Origin: Paraburkholderia nodosa
GTDB lineage: Bacteria; Pseudomonadota; Gammaproteobacteria; Burkholderiales; Burkholderiaceae
DNA: 64,000 nt
Assembly: GCF_001718195.1 (NCBI RefSeq)
Contig: NZ_MCNV01000006.1
Location: 124,001 to 188,000 of the forward strand
Direction: 5' to 3'
Position 1 is the first letter of the stretch. The number at the start of each line of letters is the position of its first letter. Shown in pieces: positions 31,874 to 41,499 of the stretch. The position numbers and the translations under genes are program-made. The notes under the pieces are model-generated. The model searched no databases. It was not told the origin of the DNA and saw only the letters and a program-made list of their open reading frames with translations.

Positions 31874-34800
31874 TTAACCGATCGTCATCAAGTTTGCATT
31901 ACCGCCCGCTGCTGCCGTATTCACGCTGACCGAACGTTCCGCGAGCAGTCGTTCGAGAGCGTAATCTTCATCGCCGTTGGCGAGCGCGTGCGCTGCCACG
32001 CCCTGCACCGAGACGATCGGGCCAGGACGTTTGGCCACTTCCTTCACGAGTGCGAGCAGCTCGTCGCTGTCGCCTTCGAAGAGGACCGCATCGAAGTCGG
32101 CATCCGCCGTCTTCTTGATCGCTACGTGCGCCTTCAGTGCCGCCGGCAACGCGCTCACCAGCGCTTCGCCTGCCGCGCCCTGGAACAGCGCGCGGTTGCC
32201 CGTTGCGAGCGCAACGGCGAGTTGTGCGCGGGCGCCCGTGGCCGTCGACGGCACGCACAGCACCGTGCCGCGCGCCGAAAGCGTGTAGGTGTTGCGCTCG
32301 CCCGTCGGGCCCGGCAGAACCGCCGTGGCGCCCGCGAGCACGTATTCGAGGTAGCCGTCGCAGCGTGCCGCGAGCGCGGGCTCGCGCTCGGCGATGAGCC
32401 AGTCGCGCAGCGTCGTGAGCGCAGCCTGTGCCGATTGCGGCGCGCCGTTGCCGTCAGCCGCTTGCGGCGCGTCGACGACGAGCACATCGGCGAGCGACTT
32501 CGGCAAACCGGCCGGACGTTTCGCGAGCAGACGCGACAGATACAGTGCGCCACCCGCCTTCGGACCCGTGCCCGAGAGACCTTCGCCGCCGAACGGCTGC
32601 ACCCCCACCACCGCGCCGATCACGTTGCGGTTCACGTAGATGTTGCCCACGTGCGCGCGGCCGATCACGTGCGCGATCGTTTCGTCGATACGCGTGTGAA
32701 TGCCGAGCGTGAGGCCGTAGCCCGTTGCGCGGATCTGCTCGAGCAGCTTGTCGAGCTGGCTGCGGCGATAGCGCACCACGTGCAGCACCGGGCCGAACAC
32801 CTCGCGCTTGAGTTCGTCGAGGCTGTCGAGCTCGATGAGCGTAGGCGGCACGAATGTGCCTTGCGCGCAGGAGTCTGGCGTCGGCATCTGCTGGACCTTG
32901 CGGCCCTTTTCGCGCATGCCTGCCACGTGCGTATCGATACCGCGCTTCGCGTCGATGTCGATCACGGGGCCGACGTCGGTCGAGAGGCGGTCGGGATTGC
33001 CCACCGCGAGTTCCTTCATCGCGCCCGTGAGCATTTCGAGCGTGCGGTCGGCCACGTCGTCCTGCAGGCACAGCACGCGCAGCGCGGAACAACGCTGGCC
33101 GGCCGAGTCGAACGCGCTTTGCAGCACGTCGGCCACGACCTGCTCCGCGAGTGCCGACGAATCGACGATCATCGCGTTCTGGCCGCCGGTTTCGGCGATC
33201 AGCGGAATCGGGCGGCCTTCGGAATCGAGGCGCTCGGACAGCGTCTTGTTGATGAGGCGCGCGACTTCGGTCGAGCCCGTGAACATCACCGCGCGCGTGC
33301 GGTGATCGGCGACGAGCGCCGCGCCCACGGTTTCGCCGTTGCCCGGCAGCAGTTGCACCGCGCCCGCCGGCACGCCGGCTTCGCGCAGGATGCGCACCGC
33401 TTGCGCGGCGATCAGCGGCGTTTGTTCCGCGGGCTTCGCGAGCACCGTGTTGCCGGCTGCGAGCGCGGCGGCCACCTGGCCCATGAAGATCGCGAGCGGG
33501 AAGTTCCACGGGCTGATACATACCACCGGGCCGAGCGGACGGTGCGTGTCGTTCGAGAACTCTTCGCGGATCTGCGTGGAGTAGTAGCGCAGGAAGTCGA
33601 TCGCTTCGCGGATTTCGGCCACGGCGTTCGGCAGCGACTTGCCCGCTTCACGCACGATCAGGCCCATCAGCGTATGCATTTGGGCTTCGAGGAGATCGGC
33701 GGCGCGTGCGAGGCAATCCGCGCGCGCTTCGACGGGCGTGGCCTGCCAGATCGGCGCGGCGGCCACGGCGTGCGAGAGCGCGGCGCTCACGTGCTCGCTC
33801 GTCGCTTCCGCTACGGTGCCGACGAGATCGCGATGATCGGCGGGATTGCGCACGTCGCGTGCGGCGCTGTCTGCGATCTCGCTGTCCGCGAGCATCGGCG
33901 CGGCGCGCCACGGATGATGCGCGCTCGCCAGCAGCGCCGACGAGAGCGACGCGAGACGATGCTCGTTCGACAGATCGAGGCCCATCGAATTGAAACGCTC
34001 GTTGCCATACAGCTCGCGCGGCAGCGGAATCTTCGCGTGCGGCGCGCCGAGCGGCACGACCTTGGCAGCGTCGTCGATGGGGTTCGTGACCAGTTCGGCG
34101 ACCGGCACGGAGGCATCGGCGATGCGGTTCACGAACGACGTGTTCGCGCCGTTTTCGAGCAGACGCCGCACGAGATACGCGAGCAGCGTTTCATGCGTTC
34201 CGACCGGCGCGTAGACGCGGCACGGACGGTTGAGCTTGCCCTGCGAGAGCGGGCCCGTGACTTCTTCGTACAGCGGCTCGCCCATGCCGTGCAGGCACTG
34301 GAATTCGTACTGGCCGGGATAGTAGTTCTGGCCCGCGAGGTGATAGATCGCCGAGAGCGTGTACGCGTTGTGCGTGGCGAACTGCGGATACACGGCATCC
34401 GGCGCGCCGAGCAGCTTCTTCGCGCAGGCGAGGTAGGAGACATCCGTGTAGATCTTGCGCGTGTACACGGGATAGCCTTCGAGGCCGTCCACCTGGGCGC
34501 GCTTGATTTCCGTATCCCAGTACGCGCCCTTCACGAGGCGCACCATGATGCGGTGACGGCTGCGCCGCGCGAGATCGACGATGTAGTCGATCACGAACGG
34601 GCAGCGCTTCTGGTAAGCCTGGACCACGAAGCCGATGCCGTTCCAGCCCGCGAGTTCCGGATCGAAGCACAGCGCTTCGAGCAGGTCGAGCGAGAGTTCG
34701 AGGCGGTCGGCTTCTTCGGCGTCGATATTGAGGCCGATGTCATAGCGGCGAGCGAGCACGGCGAGTGCGCGCACGCGCGGCAGCAGCTCGCCCATCGTGC

Positions 34801-35818
34801 GTTCCTGCTGCGCGCGCGAGTAGCGCGGGTGCAGCGCGGAGAGCTTGATCGAGATGCCGGGGCCTTCGTAGATGCCGCGGCCGCCCGCGGCCTTGCCGAT
34901 CGCGTGGATCGCCTGCTCGTACGATGCGTAGTAGCGCTGGGCATCGGCTTCCGTCGTCGCGGCCTCGCCGAGCATGTCGTACGAGTAGCGGAAACCGCGC
35001 GCTTCGAACTTGCGGCTGTTGGCCAGCGCCTCGGAGATGTTCTCGCCCGTGACGAACTGCTCGCCCATCAGGCGCATGGCCATATCCACGCCCTTGCGGA
35101 TCAGCGGCTCGCCGCCCTTGCCGATCATGCGCGTGAGCGCCGACGACAGACCCGTCTCGCTGTTCGTCGTGACGAGCTTGCCGGTGATCATGAGGCCCCA
35201 GGTGGCGGCGTTCACGAACAGCGACGGCGCGTGGCCCACGTGCGATTTCCAGTCGCCCTTGCTGATCTTGTCGCGGATGAGCGCGTCGCGCGTCGCGCGA
35301 TCGGGAATGCGCAGCAGCGCTTCGGCGAGGCACATCAGCGCCACGCCTTCCTGGCTCGACAGCGAAAACTCGTGGATCAGGCCTTCCACGCCGCCGCCGG
35401 TACCCTTCGCACGCAGCGTTTCGACGAGCTTCGTGGCGAGCTTCGTCACGTCGCCCGTGAGGTTGGCCGGCAGGCGCGCTTCACCGATCAGGAATGGCAC
35501 GCACTCCGGCTCCGGACGGCGGTACGCGGCCGTGATGGCCGCGCGCAGCACCGACTGCGGTTGCACGTTTTGCGCGAATTCGAGGAACGGGTGCGACGCC
35601 GCTTCGTCGTCGTCAGCGGTAGCACCTTCCGCGAGATCGGTCGCGCCGACATGACCATTGAGTTCGGGAGGCAACTGGCCGTGCTCGATCTTCTCGAGGT
35701 AGGCAAAGATGGCTTGCTTGATGAGCCAGTGCGGCGTGCGCTCGAGCCGCGTGGCGGCGTCCTTGAGGCGCGAGCGGAGGAGATCGTCGACTTTGACGCC
35801 AAGTGTGGTGCTAGCCAT
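31874..35818 (-). CDS. putA: Trifunctional PutA: transcriptional repressor, proline dehydrogenase and P5C dehydrogenase
   Basis: A 1314-residue protein that oxidises proline to glutamate in two steps. The start is ATG 35818 (MASTTLGVKVDDLLRSRL). Residues 1-50 form a ribbon-helix-helix DNA-binding domain with TTLGVKVDDLLRSRLKDAA and LIKQAIFAYLEK, marking it as a PutA that can repress its own promoter. The proline dehydrogenase barrel (about 200-560) has KLSALHPRYSRAQ, LNIDAEEADRLELSLDL and QFATHNAYTL. The aldehyde dehydrogenase part (about 640-1120) has VCISPWNFPLAIFMGQ, AETGGQNAMIVDSSAL and catalytic Cys910 in SAGQRCSALR. The C-terminal extension completes the long trifunctional form. An inverted GTTGCA repeat upstream fits autoregulation. 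Confidence 0.97.
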   Translation of the reverse strand: MASTTLGVKVDDLLRSRLKDAATRLERTPHWLIKQAIFAYLEKIEHGQLPPELNGHVGATDLAEGATADDDEAASHPFLEFAQNVQPQSVLRAAITAAYRRPEPECVPFLIGEARLPANLTGDVTKLATKLVETLRAKGTGGGVEGLIHEFSLSSQEGVALMCLAEALLRIPDRATRDALIRDKISKGDWKSHVGHAPSLFVNAATWGLMITGKLVTTNSETGLSSALTRMIGKGGEPLIRKGVDMAMRLMGEQFVTGENISEALANSRKFEARGFRYSYDMLGEAATTEADAQRYYASYEQAIHAIGKAAGGRGIYEGPGISIKLSALHPRYSRAQQERTMGELLPRVRALAVLARRYDIGLNIDAEEADRLELSLDLLEALCFDPELAGWNGIGFVVQAYQKRCPFVIDYIVDLARRSRHRIMVRLVKGAYWDTEIKRAQVDGLEGYPVYTRKIYTDVSYLACAKKLLGAPDAVYPQFATHNAYTLSAIYHLAGQNYYPGQYEFQCLHGMGEPLYEEVTGPLSQGKLNRPCRVYAPVGTHETLLAYLVRRLLENGANTSFVNRIADASVPVAELVTNPIDDAAKVVPLGAPHAKIPLPRELYGNERFNSMGLDLSNEHRLASLSSALLASAHHPWRAAPMLADSEIADSAARDVRNPADHRDLVGTVAEATSEHVSAALSHAVAAAPIWQATPVEARADCLARAADLLEAQMHTLMGLIVREAGKSLPNAVAEIREAIDFLRYYSTQIREEFSNDTHRPLGPVVCISPWNFPLAIFMGQVAAALAAGNTVLAKPAEQTPLIAAQAVRILREAGVPAGAVQLLPGNGETVGAALVADHRTRAVMFTGSTEVARLINKTLSERLDSEGRPIPLIAETGGQNAMIVDSSALAEQVVADVLQSAFDSAGQRCSALRVLCLQDDVADRTLEMLTGAMKELAVGNPDRLSTDVGPVIDIDAKRGIDTHVAGMREKGRKVQQMPTPDSCAQGTFVPPTLIELDSLDELKREVFGPVLHVVRYRRSQLDKLLEQIRATGYGLTLGIHTRIDETIAHVIGRAHVGNIYVNRNVIGAVVGVQPFGGEGLSGTGPKAGGALYLSRLLAKRPAGLPKSLADVLVVDAPQAADGNGAPQSAQAALTTLRDWLIAEREPALAARCDGYLEYVLAGATAVLPGPTGERNTYTLSARGTVLCVPSTATGARAQLAVALATGNRALFQGAAGEALVSALPAALKAHVAIKKTADADFDAVLFEGDSDELLALVKEVAKRPGPIVSVQGVAAHALANGDEDYALERLLAERSVSVNTAAAGGNANLMTIG

Positions 35819-35888
35819 GTTTCCTTCATATGCCGGCAGACCCGCACCGGCGGTGACCAAAAAGTTGGCGAATCGTAACCCTACCAAT

Positions 35889-35924
35889 AAAAAGGTGCAA
35901 CCACTCTCGCAAAATGGTTGCACC
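35889..35924 (-). promoter_or_regulatory. Inverted repeat upstream of putA: candidate PutA operator and/or leader terminator
   Basis: Exact 10-base arms GGTGCAACCA (35894-35903) and TGGTTGCACC (35915-35924), 11 bases apart. Each arm contains the GTTGCA hexamer (in opposite orientation) known as the PutA operator core in enteric bacteria. On the minus strand, which is the direction of putA, the repeat also forms a stem followed by TTTTTATT (ending 35889), like an intrinsic terminator, about 70 bases before the putA start. The remaining 35925-36108 has no other feature I can name. Confidence 0.7.
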
Positions 35925-36108
35925 ACGGTTGAGGCCTTGTGCAGCCTGGGTTTGCGGCCGATGACCGCCCACCGGGCCGCGCGGGTCGCGCTCGGTATTT
36001 TCCCTGGCCCAGCAACACGCTCGACAACCCTAATCGATTCCGCGGCCGTGCCGTTATACAAACAGAGCGGGGGTTGTTGATCACAAGAAAGTGCGTAGGG
36101 ACCGAAAA

Positions 36109-36258
36109 ATGGAAAAGCTGCTGGTAATTGCAGGGATCTGGACGTTGTGCGCCACGTGCGCCGTGCTGTTCATGCGCGGCGCGACGGCGCCGGATGAACG
36201 CCGCATGAGCTTGAAGCGCGCGGCGCGCAGGGATGCGGCCGATACGGTCGGCCAGTAA
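36109..36258 (+). CDS. Small membrane peptide (49 residues)
   Basis: ATG 36109 to TAA 36258 encodes MEKLLVIAGIWTLCATCAVL followed by a basic tail rich in Arg and Lys (PDERRMSLKRAARRDAADTV). It has one probable membrane segment (about residues 4-22) with positively charged cytoplasmic C-terminus. A TAGGGAC stretch upstream could act as ribosome-binding site. It lies in the gap between putA (leftward) and priA (leftward) on the opposite strand. Function unknown; coding status rests on the membrane/positive-inside pattern and the start context. Confidence 0.55.
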   Translation: MEKLLVIAGIWTLCATCAVLFMRGATAPDERRMSLKRAARRDAADTVGQ

Positions 36259-36283
36259 GGAAGAAACGGGAAGTTGATACCGG

Positions 36284-36311
36284 TGGCCCCGCTGTTGCGG
36301 CAACGGGGCCA
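36284..36311. terminator. Hairpin between the small peptide gene and priA
   Basis: TGGCCCCG (36284-36291) and CGGGGCCA (36304-36311) with a 12-base loop. It lies just past the stop of the small gene and just past the end of priA, so it could serve both. No clear T-run on either side. Confidence 0.5.
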
Positions 36312-36330
36312 TGGCGGCGGCTGTCCGCGG

Positions 36331-38586
36331 CTAGATATCGAGCGGATCGACTTCGAGATTCCAGCGCAGCACGCCGCGCAACGCGCGCAGCGCGGGCTGC
36401 CATGCGCGCAGCGTTGCCTGCAGCGCGGCACGCGACTGGCTTTCCACGAGCAGTTGCGCGCGATGCACGTTCATCACCTTCACGATGGTGAGCGGCACCG
36501 CGTCGTAGGCCATGACACGCTCGGCGCCCGGAATCGCGGTGAGCGCCTCTGCGGCCTGGGCGAGAAACGCCAGCGCCACGTCCAGCGTGCGCCCCTCGGC
36601 GCGCAATAGCGCCTGATAGACGAACGGCGGCAGGTGCGCGTCGCGCCGCTCCGCGACCTGCGTATTCGCAAACCCCACGTAGTCCTGGCGCGCCAGCGCG
36701 TGATAGAGCGCGTGGCGCGGATAGCGCGTTTGCACGAGCACCTCGCCAGCCAGGCCGGCGCGCCCCGCCCGTCCGCTCACCTGCATCAACTGCGCGAACA
36801 GGCGCTCGCTCGCCCGGAAATCGTGCGAAAAGAGCGCATTGTCGGCGTTCAGCACGCCGACGAGCGACACGCGCTGGAAGTCGTGCCCCTTCGCGATCAT
36901 TTGCGTGCCCACCAGGATGTCGACCTCGCCCGCGTGCACGTCGGAAAAGAGCGCCTGCGCGCTGCCCTTGCGGCGCGTGCTGTCGGCGTCGATGCGCAGC
37001 ACCCGCGCGCCCGGCACCGCGCTCGCGAGCGCCTCCTCGATGCGCTGTGTGCCGCGCCCCATCGGCGCGATGTCGACGTTGCCGCACTCCGGGCACGAAT
37101 GCGGAATGCGCGATTCCCAGCCGCAGTGATGGCAGCGCAGCGCGCGCTCGGGCTTGTGCAGCACGACGTACGCGCTGCAGCGCGGGCAGCCCGCCACCCA
37201 GCCGCAGGCGTCGCAAGCGAGCGTAGGCGCATAACCGCGACGGTTCAGGAACACGAGACTCTGCTCGCCGCGCTCGAGGCGCGCCTTCATCGCCGCGACC
37301 AGGGGCCCGGAGAGCCCTTCGAACGAAGCGCGGCCCCGCCGGCGCTCCTCTTCGAGATCGATCAGCTTGACGGTGGGCAGCACCGCGTCGGCAATTGCGC
37401 GGCGCGAGAGCGTGAGGCGCGTGTAGCGGCCCTGCTCGGCCTGCCACCAGCTTTCGAGCGACGGCGTGGCCGAGCCGAGCACGACCGGCACGCCCAGCTG
37501 CTTCGCACGCCATACCGCGAGGTCGCGCGCCGAGTAGCGCAGCCCTTCCTGCTGCTTGTAGGCGGGGTCGTGCTCCTCGTCGATCACGAGCATCGAGAGA
37601 CGCGGCAGCGAGGCCAGCACCGCGAGCCGCGTGCCGAGCACGATGCGCGCGCGGCCCGTGTGTGCCGCGAGCCAGTTGCGGGCGCGCTCGCCTTCCGCGA
37701 GGCCGCTGTGAAGCGTGACGATGGCCTCGTCGGCGAGCGTGGCCGCGAAGCGCGTGCGAAACGCCGCCTCGAACTGCGGCGTGAGATTGATTTCCGGGAC
37801 CAGCACGAGCGCCTGGGCGCCCGGGTCGCGCTCGAGCAGCGCCGCGAGCGCGCGCAGATAGACCTCGGTCTTGCCGCTGCCCGTCACGCCGTGCAACAGG
37901 AAGGGCGCGAACCCGCTCGCCTCGCCGATGGCTTCCACGGCTTCGGCCTGTTCGTCGCTCAGGCGCGGGACGTCCACCATGGCGGCCGTCTGCGCGGCGC
38001 TGTGGGCTGCACTGGCGGCCGCGCCGACCGCAATGGACTCATGCTCGACCCAGCCCGCTTCGCACCAGGCCTCGAGCGTCGCAATCGCCTTCGGATGCAG
38101 CGCGCGAGCCGCGGCGGCGTCGAGTTCGCCGGCATCAACGAGCGCCTGCGCGAGACGGCGCAGCGCCTGGGCGCGCGCCGGCAACGCGTCGGGCAACTCG
38201 GCGCGCCCTTGCGGCGAAAGACGGTAGCGCTCCTCGGGGGCGAGCAGGCGCGCCCAGCGCGACGGATCGCGCAGCGCCTGTGGCAGCGCCGGCAACGCGA
38301 CCTCGCCCAGGCCCCGCTGATAGTAGTCGGCGGCAAAGCCAGCCAGCGCGAGCCATTGCGCCGAAAGCGGCGGACAGGCGGCGCACACCGCGCTTACGTC
38401 GCGGAGCTTGTTCGCGGGCACGTCGCTGTGAGTGGTCACTTCGCAGATCAGGCCGACGACGTCGCGACGTCCGAACGGCACGCGCACGAGCATACCGGGC
38501 TCCGGCGCGCTGTCGAAGCCATAGCGATAGTCGTAGAGCGCATCCAGTGGATGGTCCAGCGCCACGCGCACGTACTGCCCTGTCAT
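36331..38586 (-). CDS. priA: Primosomal protein N' (replication restart helicase PriA)
   Basis: A 751-residue helicase that reloads the replisome at stalled forks. The N-terminal 3'-DNA-binding domain starts MTGQYVRVALDHPLDALYDYRY. Helicase motif I is HGVTGSGKTEVYLRAL, and motif II LVIDEEHDPAYKQQEGLRYSARDLA is the PriA-type DEEH box. The zinc region holds paired cysteines: CDACGWVAGCPRCSAYVV and RCHHCGWESRIPHSCPECG. It is the leftmost helicase in a run with hemE upstream on the same strand (gap about 420 bases). Length and motifs are complete. Confidence 0.97.
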   Translation of the reverse strand: MTGQYVRVALDHPLDALYDYRYGFDSAPEPGMLVRVPFGRRDVVGLICEVTTHSDVPANKLRDVSAVCAACPPLSAQWLALAGFAADYYQRGLGEVALPALPQALRDPSRWARLLAPEERYRLSPQGRAELPDALPARAQALRRLAQALVDAGELDAAAARALHPKAIATLEAWCEAGWVEHESIAVGAAASAAHSAAQTAAMVDVPRLSDEQAEAVEAIGEASGFAPFLLHGVTGSGKTEVYLRALAALLERDPGAQALVLVPEINLTPQFEAAFRTRFAATLADEAIVTLHSGLAEGERARNWLAAHTGRARIVLGTRLAVLASLPRLSMLVIDEEHDPAYKQQEGLRYSARDLAVWRAKQLGVPVVLGSATPSLESWWQAEQGRYTRLTLSRRAIADAVLPTVKLIDLEEERRRGRASFEGLSGPLVAAMKARLERGEQSLVFLNRRGYAPTLACDACGWVAGCPRCSAYVVLHKPERALRCHHCGWESRIPHSCPECGNVDIAPMGRGTQRIEEALASAVPGARVLRIDADSTRRKGSAQALFSDVHAGEVDILVGTQMIAKGHDFQRVSLVGVLNADNALFSHDFRASERLFAQLMQVSGRAGRAGLAGEVLVQTRYPRHALYHALARQDYVGFANTQVAERRDAHLPPFVYQALLRAEGRTLDVALAFLAQAAEALTAIPGAERVMAYDAVPLTIVKVMNVHRAQLLVESQSRAALQATLRAWQPALRALRGVLRWNLEVDPLDI

Positions 38587-39003
38587 GCCTTACTCCTAGG
38601 GAAGTTCCGTACGCCACCGCACAGACATGCAAACCTCAAGTAATACTTGAGATTTCGCGCTAAGTTTTGGATTCCGCAGAACAATCGCGCCCCCGAATCT
38701 GCGCCTGTGGATAACTTTGTTGAGAACTTCCCGGGCGCCGCCGCAGCGCGCCCGCGTGTCGTCGTTATGTGGGATACCGCACACAGCGCCGTGGAGCGCC
38801 GAAAGCCTTGTCTGTCAAGGGTCTGATTGATTCTGCGCAGACCTGAACGGGCGCCTGCGACAACCTTTCCCTCTTGCGCGCCGCAACGAGGCAAGTGTGT
38901 ATAAGTCAAGTCTTGACAGGACCGCGATGGCGTCTGGATGGCCTCTTGAGCCCGGTCATACCCTGACGCCCGGAGCCCAGCTTGGTGCGGCGCATCAAAA
39001 ACG
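38587..39003. other. Non-coding gap between hemE and priA
   Basis: About 415 bases with no credible gene. TGTGGATAA (38706-38714) is an exact DnaA-box 9-mer on its reverse strand (TTATCCACA), but it is single and isolated, so it does not make an origin. The priA promoter must lie here; I could not identify it. Confidence 0.45.
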
Positions 39004-40095
39004 TCACGCACCGGTCGCGCGGATCGCGCGGCTGTGGCGATGCACTTCGTCCACGAGTTCGGCCACGCTTTCGGGCGGCGTGAACTGCGAAATGCCGTGG
39101 CCGAGGTTGAACACGTGGCCCGGGTGCGCGCCAAAGCTGTCCAGTACCGCACGCGCCTGCTCGCGAATCGCGGCCGGCGAAGCGAACAGCACCGTGGGGT
39201 CGAGGTTGCCCTGCAGCGCCACGCGCTCGCCCACGCGCTCGCGCGCGCGCCCGAGGTTGACGGTCCAGTCGAGGCCAACGGCGTCCACGCCCGTATTGGC
39301 GATTTCGTCGAGCCAGAGGCCGCCGCCCTTCGTGAAGGTGATCACGGGCACGCGCTCGCCGTCGTGCTCGCGCTTGAGCTGCGCCACGACCTGCGCGATG
39401 TACGCCAGCGAGAAGCGCTGGTACGCGCCGTCCGCGAGCGCGCCGCCCCAGGTGTCGAAGATCATCACGGCCTGCGCACCGGCTTCGATCTGCGCGTTCA
39501 GATAGGCCGCCACCGCCTGCGCGTTCACTTCGAGAATGCGTTGCATGAGGTCGGGGCGCGCGTACAGCATCGACTTCACCGTGCGGAAGTCGTCCGAGCC
39601 GCCACCTTCGACCATGTAGCAGGCGAGCGTCCAAGGGCTGCCCGAGAAGCCGATCAGCGGCACACGCTGGTGCCCTTCTGCATTGGTGAGCGCGCGGCGG
39701 ATTTCGCGTACGGCGTCGGTCACGTAGCCGAGCGTCGCGCCGATATCCGGCACGGCGAGCCGCGCCACGTCTTCTTCGGTACGCACGGGGTGCGCGAACT
39801 TCGGCCCTTCACCCGCCTGGAACGAGAGGCCAAGGCCCATCGCGTCCGGAATCGTGAGAATGTCGGAGAACAGGATCGCGGCGTCGAGCGGATAGCGCTC
39901 GAGCGGCTGGAGCGTGACCTCCGTCGCGTAATCGGGATTCTTCGCGAGGCCGAGGAAGCTGCCCGCGCGGCTGCGCGTGGCGTTGTACTCCGGCAGATAG
40001 CGGCCTGCCTGGCGCATCAGCCAGATCGGCGTGTACTCGGTCGGCTGGCGCAGCAGCGCGCGCAGGAAGGTGTCGTTCAGGAGAGTGTGGGCCAC
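39004..40095 (-). CDS. hemE: Uroporphyrinogen decarboxylase
   Basis: A 363-residue haem-pathway enzyme that removes four carboxyl groups from uroporphyrinogen III to give coproporphyrinogen III. The usual start in relatives is [18 protein letters not shown], here a GTG at 40095; the frame can be extended to a TTG at 40134 but no ribosome-binding site favours either. Signatures: [19 protein letters not shown] (substrate-binding Arg pair), [15 protein letters not shown] (with the key Asp), [18 protein letters not shown], and [10 protein letters not shown] near the C-terminus. Housekeeping gene, apparently monocistronic. Confidence 0.96.
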   Translation of the reverse strand: MAHTLLNDTFLRALLRQPTEYTPIWLMRQAGRYLPEYNATRSRAGSFLGLAKNPDYATEVTLQPLERYPLDAAILFSDILTIPDAMGLGLSFQAGEGPKFAHPVRTEEDVARLAVPDIGATLGYVTDAVREIRRALTNAEGHQRVPLIGFSGSPWTLACYMVEGGGSDDFRTVKSMLYARPDLMQRILEVNAQAVAAYLNAQIEAGAQAVMIFDTWGGALADGAYQRFSLAYIAQVVAQLKREHDGERVPVITFTKGGGLWLDEIANTGVDAVGLDWTVNLGRARERVGERVALQGNLDPTVLFASPAAIREQARAVLDSFGAHPGHVFNLGHGISQFTPPESVAELVDEVHRHSRAIRATGA

Positions 40096-40319
40096 GTGCT
40101 GGATGCGCGAAGTCGCGCCAAGGTTCGGAAGCAAGCGGCCATTTTACCGGAGCGGCCGTCGCGTCATGCCCCTGATGGGCGGGATCAGAAAGCGCAATGC
40201 CACTGAAGTATAGGCCTGCCTACCCAGGTAAGTCCGCGCTTAACGGCCGCGTACGCGAGGACTATCATCAGACGGCTTTCCAAAACATTACATCAACCAA
40301 AACCAGATCTGGAGACACG

Positions 40320-41132
40320 ATGAAAAAAGCCGCCCTCGGCCTGACGATCGTTAGCGCCGCTTTGCTGAGCGCGTGCGCCACGAGCCAGTCCGCCGGTACC
40401 CCCGCCAACGGTGCGCAGAGCGCCACGGCCCCGTCGCGCCTCGACGAAATCATCGCGCGCGGCACGCTGCGCGCCTGCACGACCGGCGACTACAAGCCCT
40501 ACTCGTTCTACAGGCAGGACGGCACGTTCGAAGGCATCGACATCGACATGACCCAGTCGCTTGCGAAGTCGCTGGGCGTGAAGGCCGAGTTCGTGAAGAC
40601 GTCGTGGTCGAACCTCATGAACGACTTCCTCGCGAAGTGCGACGTTGCAGTGGGCGGCGTCTCCACGACGCTCGAGCGCCAGAAGCGCGCGTTCTTCACC
40701 GAGGCTTATCAGGTCGACGGCAAGACGCCGATCGTGCGATGCGCGGACGTCAAGAAGTATCAGACCGTTGAGCAGATCAACCAGCCTTCGGTGCGCGTGA
40801 TCGTGAATCCGGGCGGCACGAACGAGCGCTTCGCGAAGCAGTTCCTGCCGAATGCGAATCTCATCATGTACCCGGACAACGTGACGATCTTCAAACAGAT
40901 TCTCGCGGGCAAGGCCGACGTCATGGTGACCGACGCCTCCGAGACCATGTTGCAGCAGAAGCTCAACCCGGGGCTGTGTTCGGTGCATCCCGACAAGCCG
41001 TTTCAGTACGGCGAAAAAGCGTGGATGGTGCCGCGCGGCGACGTGGTGTTCCAGCAGTATGTCGATCAGTGGCTGCACCTTGCGCGCGCGAGCGGCGAAT
41101 ATCAGGCAATCTCCGACAAGTGGCTGAAGTGA
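40320..41132 (+). CDS. PheC-like cyclohexadienyl dehydratase, lipoprotein form
   Basis: A 270-residue protein with a lipoprotein signal MKKAALGLTIVSAALLSAC (lipidated Cys19) and an amino-acid-binding-protein fold. It matches periplasmic cyclohexadienyl dehydratase PheC rather than ordinary binding proteins: TTGDYKPYSFYR, KTSWSNLMNDFLAKCDVAVGG, VNPGGTNERFAKQFL, PDNVTIFKQILAGKADVMVTDASE and CSVHPDKPFQYGEKAWMVPR are all shared motifs. PheC converts prephenate and arogenate to phenylpyruvate and phenylalanine. GGAGACACG precedes ATG 40320. A plain polar amino-acid-binding function remains possible. Diverges from hemE. Confidence 0.8.
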   Translation: MKKAALGLTIVSAALLSACATSQSAGTPANGAQSATAPSRLDEIIARGTLRACTTGDYKPYSFYRQDGTFEGIDIDMTQSLAKSLGVKAEFVKTSWSNLMNDFLAKCDVAVGGVSTTLERQKRAFFTEAYQVDGKTPIVRCADVKKYQTVEQINQPSVRVIVNPGGTNERFAKQFLPNANLIMYPDNVTIFKQILAGKADVMVTDASETMLQQKLNPGLCSVHPDKPFQYGEKAWMVPRGDVVFQQYVDQWLHLARASGEYQAISDKWLK

Positions 41133-41297
41133 AGTGTTGAATCGCGCCGCATTGTTATGGCCCTTCGAATTGCTACGATGAGTTGCAGAACATGGGGTCA
41201 CACGAGGCACGCAAAGTTTGCATTCCACGCGCGAGCGCAATGCCGACGCATTGCGCATGTGCGCACCCGGTAAATCTGTACCGTACGCGTCATGCGT

Positions 41298-41325
41298 AAA
41301 AAGGCCCATGCGGTGGGCCTTCCTT
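41298..41325. terminator. Terminator after the pheC-like gene
   Basis: AAGGCCCA (41301-41308) and TGGGCCTT (41314-41321) with a TGCGG loop, flanked by A-rich sequence on the left and TCCTT on the right, about 165 bases after the stop codon. Confidence 0.7.
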
Positions 41326-41499
41326 CATGCGATTCGAATCCTCGCGCGCGAGTTGCGATTAAGGCTGTCAGGCAGCCTCGAAAAATAGCGGTAAAAATGA
41401 CTTCCGCGAAACGCTCAGGATGGCAAAAAGCGCCGCAGAGCCTTATCTGACGGGCGTTACAACCTGAAACACTTTGTTACCGCGAACCTATCTTAATTC

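Noticed and set aside
31988..35878. A 1296-codon plus-strand open frame opposite putA
   Set aside because: Shadow of putA caused by codon bias; no domain or start signal.
38706..38714. DnaA-box 9-mer TTATCCACA on the minus strand, as a possible replication origin
   Set aside because: Only one box, no AT-rich unwinding region, no dnaA nearby.
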